DNA from: Candidatus Brocadiia bacterium
GTDB lineage: Bacteria; Planctomycetota; MHYJ01; WSZJ01
Direction of reading: 5' to 3'
DNA: 7,435 bases
Assembly (NCBI GenBank): GCA_013360825.1
Contig: JABWAY010000203.1
Span: forward strand, 1 to 7,435
Shown here: positions 1 through 5,461 of the stretch, piece by piece
Layout: the number at the start of each line of letters is the position of its first letter
How positions within the stretch are numbered: position 1 is the first letter of the stretch
Made by a program: the position numbers and the translations under genes
The notes under the pieces: model-generated
The model's database searches: none
Seen by the model: only the letters and a program-made list of their open reading frames with translations
What the model was told of the DNA's origin: nothing

Positions 1-2
1 GG

Positions 3-140
3 ATCGCGCACGCCGGGACGCCGGCGGAGGTCCTGCGCCCGGAGATCCTGACCGCGGCGTACGGGACGCCGGTGGCGGTCACGCCGCACCCGGTCACGGG
101 GACGCCGGTCGTGCTTCCGGTCCCCGGGAGCGGGCGATGA
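3..140 (+). CDS. ABC transporter ATP-binding protein, FecE/BtuD type (C-terminal end only)
   Basis: The frame open from the left edge encodes the last 45 residues of a protein and stops at TGA 138-140. The visible tail reads like the C-terminus of the ATPase that powers metal-chelate, heme or vitamin B12 importers: a G-T-P-A-E-V-L turn, then L-T-A-A-Y-G, then a V-x-V-x-x-H-P-x-T-G-x-P-V-V-x-P ending. In this family the stretch follows the H-loop and closes the nucleotide-binding subunit on the cytoplasmic face. The Walker and signature motifs lie outside the window. The stop overlaps the permease start as ATGA, so the two are probably translationally coupled. The substrate cannot be told from this fragment. 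The assignment rests on the tail pattern plus the adjacent permease. Confidence 0.8.
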   Translation: MAHAGTPAEVLRPEILTAAYGTPVAVTPHPVTGTPVVLPVPGSGR

Positions 141-1111
141 GCGCGCTGACGCCGGGGAGATTCCTGAAGGTGGTCGGCCTCGCGGCGGCCGCGATGGCCG
201 TGGTGTTCGCCCTCGCCCCGATGGCCGGGGAGTCCTGGATTCCGTGGGGGTCGGAGGGCACCGCAGGGCATACGTTCGGGCTCATCCGGGTGCCGCGCGT
301 GCTCCTCGGTCTCCTCGCCGGAGGGACGCTCGCCGTCTGCGGCGCGGCGCTCCAGACGATGCTGCGGAATCCGCTGGCCGATACCTATACCTTCGGGATC
401 GCGGGGGGCGCGGGATTCGGGGCGCTGCTCGCGCTGGAGACCCCCCTCGGAGCCGTCCCGGCGGGGCCCCAGGCGGCCGGGCTGGTCGGCGGCCTCGGCG
501 CCTGCGCCCTCACGTGGTCGCTCGCCCGGCGCCGGGGAGGACTCCCGCCCGGGGAGACGGTGCTCGCCGGTATCACCGTCTCGCTCCTCTTCTCCGCGCT
601 CACCCTCATCGTCCTCAACCGCGTCTCCGCCACCCGCGCGCTTCATGTCGTCCGCTGGCTCATGGGCGGGCTCGATGTGGTGGGGTTTGATGCATTGCGT
701 CAATCGGCCCCCTGGTGCGCCGCATCCCTGGTCCTCCTCGCCGCGTCCGCCCGCGACCTCCACCAGCTCTCCGCGGGAGAAGAAGCCGCCGCCTCGCGCG
801 GCGTGTCCGTCGGCCGCACCCAGCTCCTGGTCTTCCTCGCCACCTCCCTCGGCGCCGCCGCCGTCGTCTCCGTCGCCGGCCCGATCGGCTTCGTCGGCCT
901 CATCGTCCCCCACGCCGTCCGCCTCCTCGCCGGCCCGGACCCACGCGTCCTCCTCCCCGCCTCCCTCTTCGCCGGCGCCGCCTTCCTCGCCACCGCGGAC
1001 GCCGGCGCACGGGTCCTCTCCCGCCCCGAGGAACTCCCCGTCGGCGTCCTCACCGCCACCCTGGGAGGACCGTTCTTCCTCTGGCTCCTCCGGACCCGCC
1101 GCCCCGCCTGA
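137..1111 (+). CDS. FecCD/BtuC-family ABC transporter permease (iron-chelate, heme or cobalamin import)
   Basis: This 324-residue integral membrane protein forms the inner-membrane channel of a type II importer and would work with the ATPase encoded just upstream and a periplasmic binding protein not seen here. Family marks are clear: R-V-P-R at 51-54, a Gly-rich helix ending in L-Q-T-M-L-R-N-P-L-A-D (72-82), G-E-T-V-L-A-G-I (139-146), R-W-L-M-G-G-L (173-179), G-E-E-A-A-A-S-R-G-V (214-223), the coupling-helix segment G-P-I-G-F-V-G-L-I-V-P-H (248-259), and P-V-G-V-L-T-A-T-L-G-G-P-F-F (301-314). Many hydrophobic segments are visible, and the length matches the family (about 320-350). ATG 137 has GGGAG at 126-130 with 6-nt spacing and overlaps the ATPase stop. 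FecCD proteins cannot be assigned a substrate from sequence alone, so no symbol is given. The 3' third is strikingly C-rich. Confidence 0.95.
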   Translation: MSALTPGRFLKVVGLAAAAMAVVFALAPMAGESWIPWGSEGTAGHTFGLIRVPRVLLGLLAGGTLAVCGAALQTMLRNPLADTYTFGIAGGAGFGALLALETPLGAVPAGPQAAGLVGGLGACALTWSLARRRGGLPPGETVLAGITVSLLFSALTLIVLNRVSATRALHVVRWLMGGLDVVGFDALRQSAPWCAASLVLLAASARDLHQLSAGEEAAASRGVSVGRTQLLVFLATSLGAAAVVSVAGPIGFVGLIVPHAVRLLAGPDPRVLLPASLFAGAAFLATADAGARVLSRPEELPVGVLTATLGGPFFLWLLRTRRPA

Positions 1112-1118
1112 CCCGGCC

Positions 1119-2351
1119 TTACCCCGCCGGCGCCTTCCCCAGCCCCCACATCCGGCCGGTCTCCATGTCCGCCAGGACTTCGTCGGAAAGCGCCTCGCAC
1201 CGCGCCTTCCAGGCCGGATCGATCCGCACCGCCTTTTCGGCCCAGCGGTGGCAGTAGCGGCAGGAATCGCAGTCGACATCCTTGCAGCCGGTGTGCAGGA
1301 ACCTCTCGATGAACCCGTCCAGCGCCCGGTTGTCGACCACGACCGGCGGATCCCCCGCGCTCCCCAGCAGCCCCCGCTCCTCCGCCAGCCGCTTCACCCG
1401 CCACAACCGCGACAGCCGGACCGTGAACGGGCGGAACAGGTGGCGGAGCCGCCGGAAGAACCCCCTGCCCCCCTCGTCCCCGCGCACCTCCCGGAATCCG
1501 AACGCCTGCACGAGATCGAGAAGATTCCCCTCGTACGTCCGGCGGGAGTATGCCTCGACGCGCCGCACGAGGACGTCCGTCGGGACGCCGCGCTCCGTGA
1601 CCTTGAAAGAGTCGTACCCCAGCGCCTCGTAGTGGTGCAGATCCTCCGGCCGGATCCATTCGCTCCGGATGTAGTGGACCGGATCCTTCAGCTTCATCGC
1701 CGTGCACCGGAGGAAACACCAGTCGATGAAGAATCCACGCGTGTGGTGCCCGGACTGCGAGGCATGCGCAAGGGTGTTCATGTGGTAGGGCGACATCGCG
1801 CACGACTGCAGGCAGCTGTTGTTCAGCATCAGCTGCAGCTCGCAGCGCACGGATCGCCGGATGGCGCGCAGCAGCTCGAACTCCCGGTTCACCAGGAGGG
1901 AGTCGAGCATGACGCAGTCCGCACCCATGTCCTCCCACATCCGGGCCTTCCGGACATGGTCGACCCCCGCGAAGACGGAAACGCGGACACGGAGCGCCGG
2001 GTAACACGCCTTGACGATGCGGAGGAGAAAGGGCGAGGCCACGGTCACGGACTCGGCGCCGATCGACGAGATCCAGTCGAGGAGTTTCCGAAGCGCCTTC
2101 TGCCCGCTCCGGGTGAATTCCAGGTTGTCGAGGCAGGAGGCGTTCAGGAGGTAGTTGAAGCCGATCCCGAGCCGGCGGGCGGCCGCGACATGCTCCTTCA
2201 CCCGCCGGCGGCCGATGTGGGACAGCTGGAGGGAGGACCGGCCGCCGCCGGCGGCGTCGGAGGAGAGTTTCCCGAAGACTTCGCGGACCGGGTACGGGGC
2301 GACGCGTTCGAGAAGGGCGTCGTCGAAGTTCGTGGCGAGGCTGAGGCGCAT
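1119..2351 (-). CDS. U32 peptidase-family (UbiU/UbiV/TrhP-like) putative Fe-S protein with extra C-terminal Cys cluster
   Basis: This 410-residue soluble protein has a U32-like alpha/beta barrel pattern at about 1-290. Despite the name, characterised U32 members such as UbiU, UbiV, TrhP and RlhA act in ubiquinone or RNA hydroxylation, and several carry a [4Fe-4S] cluster held by four cysteines. Here C180-x3-C184 lies in N-N-S-C-L-Q-S-C-A-M-S-P-Y-H and C212-x3-C216 in D-W-C-F-L-R-C; these four are my inferred core ligands. Conserved-looking stretches include R-S-E-W-I-R-P-E-D (229-237) and Y-E-G-N-L-L-D-L-V (273-281). A basic linker (about 296-325) leads to a second cluster, C356-x4-C361-x2-C364-x2-C367. 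The start is supported by GGAG on this strand (2362-2359), 7 nt before ATG. Its stop converges on the permease stop 7 nt away. The exact reaction is unknown. UbiU/UbiV proper are shorter and normally adjacent to each other, so this is a different branch. Confidence 0.8.
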   Translation of the reverse strand: MRLSLATNFDDALLERVAPYPVREVFGKLSSDAAGGGRSSLQLSHIGRRRVKEHVAAARRLGIGFNYLLNASCLDNLEFTRSGQKALRKLLDWISSIGAESVTVASPFLLRIVKACYPALRVRVSVFAGVDHVRKARMWEDMGADCVMLDSLLVNREFELLRAIRRSVRCELQLMLNNSCLQSCAMSPYHMNTLAHASQSGHHTRGFFIDWCFLRCTAMKLKDPVHYIRSEWIRPEDLHHYEALGYDSFKVTERGVPTDVLVRRVEAYSRRTYEGNLLDLVQAFGFREVRGDEGGRGFFRRLRHLFRPFTVRLSRLWRVKRLAEERGLLGSAGDPPVVVDNRALDGFIERFLHTGCKDVDCDSCRYCHRWAEKAVRIDPAWKARCEALSDEVLADMETGRMWGLGKAPAG

Positions 2352-2533
2352 GGCGGGTCTCCGCTGGTGACTGGTCTCATATTAGTCAACGTGATTAACA
2401 ATCTGATGAACGCCGGATGACGGTTTCATGAATCGCACTTGCCCCCGGCCGCGCGCCGGGTACCATCCCTCCGGATTCAGGGCGCTGGCGTCACCCCCGA
2501 TTGCCGCAGGTCTTGTCCGGTGGGGGGAGATGC
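2352..2533. promoter_or_regulatory. Divergent intergenic region between U32 gene and hybrid kinase
   Basis: This 182-bp spacer separates two divergent genes and must carry both promoters. Its left part (about 2375-2435) is much richer in A+T than the coding DNA around it. On the minus strand a TAATAT element at 2378-2383, reading towards the U32 gene, could be a -10, but no good -35 lies 16-18 bp upstream. On the plus strand TTAACA (2395-2400) resembles a -35, but no good -10 follows. This fits activator-dependent or non-sigma70 promoters. The exact 8-bp palindrome TTCATGAA sits at 2425-2432. Promoter assignment is weak; the regulatory role follows mainly from gene orientation. Confidence 0.45.
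2382..2398. promoter_or_regulatory. Operator-like inverted repeat TTAGTCA-N3-TGATTAA
   Basis: Two 7-bp arms (2382-2388 and 2392-2398) are complementary at six of seven positions around a 3-bp centre (ACG). The element is AT-rich within GC-rich DNA, lies 31 bp upstream of the U32 start codon, and overlaps the only TAATAT-like element facing that gene. The geometry suits a dimeric helix-turn-helix regulator. It does not match the FNR/CRP consensus (TTGAT-N4-ATCAA) well, and I cannot name the regulator. Confidence 0.4.
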
Positions 2534-4099
2534 GTGGACATTCAGGACAACGGCCGCGCCCTCGAGCGCTTCCTCGGGGCCATCGTCGAACACCTCCCCG
2601 CCATGGTCTTCGTCAAGGACGCCCGCGACCTCCGCTTCATCCATTTCAACCGCGCCGGCGAGGAGCTCCTCGGCATCACCCGGGACCGCATGATCGGGAA
2701 GACCGACCACGACTTCTTCCCGGCGGAACAGGCGGACTTCTTCGTCGCCAAGGACCGCGAAGTCCTGCGCCGGGGGACGCTGGAGGACATCCCCGAGGAG
2801 CCGATCGAGACGCCGCGCGGCACCCGGTGGCTTCACACGCGGAAGATCCCGATCCTCGACGACGCCGGGAATCCGCTCTACCTCCTCGGGATCTCGATCG
2901 ACATCACGGAAAGGCGCGAGGCCGCAGAAGAAGAGCGGCGCGAGGCCGCGGGAGCGCTGGCACGCGTGGAGGACCAGCTCCGCCACTCGCAGAGGATGGA
3001 GGCGATCGGGCGGCTGGCGGGAGGGATCGCGCACGACTTCAACAACCTCATGACCGTCGTGCTGGGTTATGCCGATCTGTCGCTGAAGAAGATTCCGCCG
3101 GGCGATCCGCTCCGCCCGGGGATCGAGGAGATCCGCCGCGCGGGGGCAAGGGCGAGCGACCTGACGCGGCAGCTGCTGGCGTTCAGCCGGCAGCAGGTGC
3201 TGCAGCCGGTCGTCTTCGACATGAGGGAGGCGATCCGGGGGATGGAGGGGATCTTCCGGCGGGTCCTCGGCGAGGACATCGCGATCTCGACCCGGATTGC
3301 CGGGGAGCCGCTCTGGGTCCGGGCCGACCAGGCTCAGATCGAACAGGTGCTGATGAATCTGGTGGTCAACGCCCGGGACGCGATGCCGGACGGAGGAACG
3401 CTCACCGTCGAGGCGGGGCTGTCGGTGCCGTCAACCGCACCCGGACAGTCCCCGCACGTGAGGCTCGTGGTCCGCGACAGCGGCATCGGGATGGACGCCG
3501 TGACCCGGGCTCTCGCCTTCGAGCCGTTCTTCTCGACCAAGGCGAAGGACAAGGGAACCGGGCTCGGGCTGTCCACGGCGTTCGGGATCATCCGCCAGAG
3601 CGGCGGCCGGATCTCGGTCGAGAGCGCCCCGGGGCAGGGGGCGGCCTTCGAGATCATTCTCCCGCTCGCGGTGCCGGACGATCCCGCGGGCCGCCGTTCC
3701 GAGTCGGTTCCCGGCGAGTTCCGGGGAACCGAAACGATCCTGCTCGTGGAAGATGAGGACTCGGTCCGCCTCCTGATGCGCCGGTTCCTCGAGCGGTTCG
3801 GGTACCGCGTCCTGACGGCATCGCGACCCTCCGAAGCGCTCGCGCTCGCCGGCAGCGAGCGCGCGGGACTTCACCTCCTGGTCACCGATGTCGTGATGCC
3901 CGGAATGAACGGCCTCGACCTCGCAGACCGGCTCCATGCCACACTTCCCGCCCTCCGCGTCATCTACATGTCCGGCTACACCGATGACCGGATCGTCCGC
4001 CGGCGCGTGATTGAGGCCGGCCTCCCTTTCCTCCAGAAGCCCGTCTCCGAGGAGGCCCTCGCCGCACTTGTCCGCCGGGTGCTGGACGCCCGGGCCTGA
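2534..4099 (+). CDS. Soluble PAS hybrid sensor histidine kinase with C-terminal receiver domain
   Basis: From GTG 2534 the protein has 521 residues. A PAS_4-like domain (about 10-125) contains F-V-K-D, F-N-R-A-G and H-D-F-F-P. A short charged coiled-coil linker precedes the HisKA dimerisation domain, whose H-box G-G-I-A-H-D-F-N-N places the phosphoacceptor at H167. The HATPase domain shows the N-box N-L-V-V-N-A-R-D-A-M (N279), G1 D-S-G-I-G (315-319), F-box F-E-P-F-F-S-T-K and G2 G-T-G-L-G-L-S (341-347). A receiver follows with acidic E406/D407, phosphoacceptor D452 in V-T-D-V-V-M-P-G-M-N-G, S480 and K502. All catalytic residues are present. No transmembrane segment or signal peptide is seen, so it is cytosolic; the PAS ligand is unknown. 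GTG 2534 follows a purine-rich GGGGGGAG (2522-2529) by 4 nt. An in-frame TTG at 2501 (532 residues) lacks a binding site. No DNA-binding output domain or regulator gene is adjacent. Confidence 0.93.
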   Translation: MDIQDNGRALERFLGAIVEHLPAMVFVKDARDLRFIHFNRAGEELLGITRDRMIGKTDHDFFPAEQADFFVAKDREVLRRGTLEDIPEEPIETPRGTRWLHTRKIPILDDAGNPLYLLGISIDITERREAAEEERREAAGALARVEDQLRHSQRMEAIGRLAGGIAHDFNNLMTVVLGYADLSLKKIPPGDPLRPGIEEIRRAGARASDLTRQLLAFSRQQVLQPVVFDMREAIRGMEGIFRRVLGEDIAISTRIAGEPLWVRADQAQIEQVLMNLVVNARDAMPDGGTLTVEAGLSVPSTAPGQSPHVRLVVRDSGIGMDAVTRALAFEPFFSTKAKDKGTGLGLSTAFGIIRQSGGRISVESAPGQGAAFEIILPLAVPDDPAGRRSESVPGEFRGTETILLVEDEDSVRLLMRRFLERFGYRVLTASRPSEALALAGSERAGLHLLVTDVVMPGMNGLDLADRLHATLPALRVIYMSGYTDDRIVRRRVIEAGLPFLQKPVSEEALAALVRRVLDARA

Positions 4100-4110
4100 G
4101 CAATCCCTCC

Positions 4111-4143
4111 CTTTCGCCGGGGGAAAGCGCGACAATTGCGCGC
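4111..4143 (+). promoter_or_regulatory. Tandem small hairpins against the pyrD start codon
   Basis: The 44-bp kinase-pyrD spacer can fold into two small stems. The first pairs CTTTC (4111-4115) with GAAAG (4123-4127) and encloses the only G-rich stretch that could act as a ribosome binding site (4119-4123). The second pairs GCGCG (4127-4131) with CGCGC (4139-4143) around a 7-nt loop and ends at the base before ATG 4144. They share base 4127, so both cannot form completely. No T-tract follows, so this is not a terminator. A role in pyrD translation is inference. Confidence 0.35.
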
Positions 4144-5223
4144 ATGTACCGCGCCCTGGTCTACCCGCTGCTCTCGCGCATCGAGCCGGAGAAGGCCCAC
4201 GCGATCGCGCTGCGTTCCCTCCGGGCTGCGCAGGCGACGCCGGGGGGGCTCGCCCTCCTCCGCACGCTTTCCGCTCCGCGTGACCCGCGGCTGGAGATCC
4301 GCGCCTTCGGGCTCCGGTTCGCGAACCCGGTCGGCGCCGCGGCGGGGATGGACAAGAATGCGGATGCCGTCGCCGCGCTTCTGGCGCTCGGGTTCGGGTG
4401 CGTGGAGGCCGGGACGATCACGCCCCGCCCGCAACCGGGGAACGACCGCCCGCGGGTCTGGCGGCTCCCCGAGGCTGCCGCGCTCCTGAATGCGCTGGGC
4501 TTTCCGTCGAACGGCGCGGCTGCGGTGGAGAAACGCCTGGCAGGGCGGACGTTTGCGGGAGTCGTCGGTGTGAACCTGGGCAAGAACAAGGAGACTCCGG
4601 CGGAAGAGGCCGCGAAGGACTACGCCGCGGTGCTCGACCGGCTGTGGAACTGCATGGACTACGCCGTGGTCAACGTCTCCAGCCCGAACACCCCCGGGCT
4701 CCGGGCGCTTCAGAGCCGCGCCGCGATCCTGGACATCTTTTCCGCGCTCCGCGTCGTCAACCGGAGCGGGGGACGCGCCCGCGCCCCGCGCCCCCTGCTG
4801 CTCAAGATCTCCCCGGATCTGACGGACGATCAGCTGGACGACGCGCTCGCCGCGGCCCTCGAGGCCTCCGCCGCCGGCGTTGTGGTTGCCAACACGACGC
4901 TCGACCGGTCCTCCCTCGCCGACCCCCTCCCCGGGCGCCCCGGAGGGCTTTCCGGCGCACCGCTTCGCGAGAAGTCACTCGCCCTCCTCCGCAAGGTCCG
5001 TCAGCGCGTCGGGCGGAGACTTCCGATCATCGGCGTCGGCGGGATCGCCACCGCGGAGGATGTGATCCAGCGGATGAAGGCAGGCGCCTGCCTGGTCCAG
5101 CTCTACACCGCCTTCGTCTACGCCGGTCCGGGGCTGCCGGGACAGATCGTGCGCGGCCTTTCCGAATACGTCCGCAGGGAAGGTCTGAAGTCGCTCGAGG
5201 AGATCGTCGGCGCCGGGGCCTGA
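4144..5223 (+). CDS. pyrD: Dihydroorotate dehydrogenase (quinone), class 2
   Basis: This enzyme oxidises (S)-dihydroorotate to orotate in de novo pyrimidine synthesis and passes electrons through FMN to membrane quinone. The 359-residue length fits class 2 (E. coli 336). The N-terminal helix M-Y-R-A-L-V-Y-P-L-L with P-E-K-A-H-A is the membrane-docking extension that sets class 2 apart from class 1. FMN and substrate motifs are in order: A-A-A-G-M-D-K-N (65-72), G-T-I-T-P-R-P-Q-P-G-N (90-100), N-L-G-K-N-K (144-149), N-V-S-S-P-N-T-P-G-L (177-186) with class 2 catalytic Ser at S180, K221 in L-K-I-S-P-D, N-T-T (250-252), S-G-A-P-L (270-274), G-V-G-G-I (297-301) and Q-L-Y-T-A-F-V-Y (319-326). ATG 4144 aligns with the family start, but no Shine-Dalgarno is well placed; a G-run lies about 20 nt upstream inside a possible hairpin. 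Confidence 0.97.
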   Translation: MYRALVYPLLSRIEPEKAHAIALRSLRAAQATPGGLALLRTLSAPRDPRLEIRAFGLRFANPVGAAAGMDKNADAVAALLALGFGCVEAGTITPRPQPGNDRPRVWRLPEAAALLNALGFPSNGAAAVEKRLAGRTFAGVVGVNLGKNKETPAEEAAKDYAAVLDRLWNCMDYAVVNVSSPNTPGLRALQSRAAILDIFSALRVVNRSGGRARAPRPLLLKISPDLTDDQLDDALAAALEASAAGVVVANTTLDRSSLADPLPGRPGGLSGAPLREKSLALLRKVRQRVGRRLPIIGVGGIATAEDVIQRMKAGACLVQLYTAFVYAGPGLPGQIVRGLSEYVRREGLKSLEEIVGAGA

Positions 5224-5264
5224 AAATCGGCGCGTTCCTGAACCTTTTTCCCCCCGCGCTGTTC

Positions 5265-5281
5265 AACCCCGTGGCGGGGTT
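5265..5281 (+). terminator. Perfect 7-bp stem-loop downstream of pyrD
   Basis: AACCCCG (5265-5271) and CGGGGTT (5275-5281) pair perfectly around a 3-nt TGG loop, 41 bp after the pyrD stop. A T5-C6 pyrimidine tract (5245-5255) precedes it, but no T-run follows, so it is not a canonical intrinsic terminator. It could stabilise the pyrD mRNA 3' end, cause a pause, or be part of the rsgA leader. Confidence 0.35.
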
Positions 5282-5335
5282 CCCTGCGCTCCGCCGAACC
5301 AGCATGATTTCCCGCCAGCGAAAGGGAGGCCCGCC

Positions 5336-5395
5336 ATGCCGATGACTCATTCTCATCGTGCCGTTGCCGTGCGCGCCTCCGCCCCCGCGACCTAG
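5336..5395 (+). CDS. Possible 19-codon leader ORF upstream of rsgA
   Basis: An ATG at 5336 follows AAGGGAGG (5322-5329) with about 6-nt spacing, the best ribosome binding site in the window. The encoded 19-residue peptide starts M-P-M-T-H-S-H and ends A-S-A-P-A-T before TAG 5393-5395. It lies in the rsgA frame, but TAG 5393 and TGA 5435 both separate it from rsgA, so it is not a plain N-terminal extension. The binding-site bases GGAGGC (5325-5330) could pair with GCCTCC (5375-5380) inside the ORF. I recognise no homologue. It may be a translated leader, a remnant of an older start, or chance; the binding site is the only strong evidence. Confidence 0.35.
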   Translation: MPMTHSHRAVAVRASAPAT

Positions 5396-5461
5396 CCCCC
5401 TCTTTCCGGGCGTCCGGATCGGACGGCGCGCGCCTGACTCGAGGACTCCCACGCGGAGTCG
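5396..5461 (+). promoter_or_regulatory. Hairpin-rich rsgA leader with sequestered ribosome binding site
   Basis: Two perfect stems are visible: CGTCCG (5411-5416) with CGGACG (5420-5425) around a 3-nt loop, and GACTCC (5444-5449) with GGAGTC (5455-5460) around a 5-nt loop. Between them lies the self-complementary GGCGCGCGCC (5425-5434). The 3' arm of the second stem contains GGAG (5455-5458), the only Shine-Dalgarno-like sequence for GTG 5462, so folding would hide it. An additional GACTC at 5436-5440 could compete for the same GAGTC arm, giving alternative folds. The regulatory role is inference. Confidence 0.35.

Noticed and set aside
700..2007. A 435-codon minus-strand open frame
   Set aside because: It covers the U32 gene in another frame and the permease antisense, with a Gly/Arg/Ala-rich product and no recognisable motif.
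645..2420. A 591-codon plus-strand open frame spanning the permease 3' half and the whole U32 locus
   Set aside because: It is out of frame with the permease and antisense to the U32 gene. Its translation is low-complexity Pro/Ser/Arg-rich sequence. Such long shadow frames arise in GC-rich DNA because stop codons are rare.
2501..2533. Extending the kinase to TTG 2501
   Set aside because: No ribosome binding site precedes it, and the extra 11 residues are unlike a PAS N-terminus. GTG 2534 follows a strong purine tract.
2428..3756. A 442-codon plus-strand frame overlapping the kinase gene
   Set aside because: The product is Arg/Gly/Pro-rich, whereas the overlapping kinase frame shows every expected catalytic motif.
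5336..5461. The 19-codon ORF as the true N-terminus of rsgA
   Set aside because: It is in the same frame, but TAG 5393 and TGA 5435 lie between. Two sequencing errors would be needed, and rsgA already has a full OB-fold from GTG 5462.
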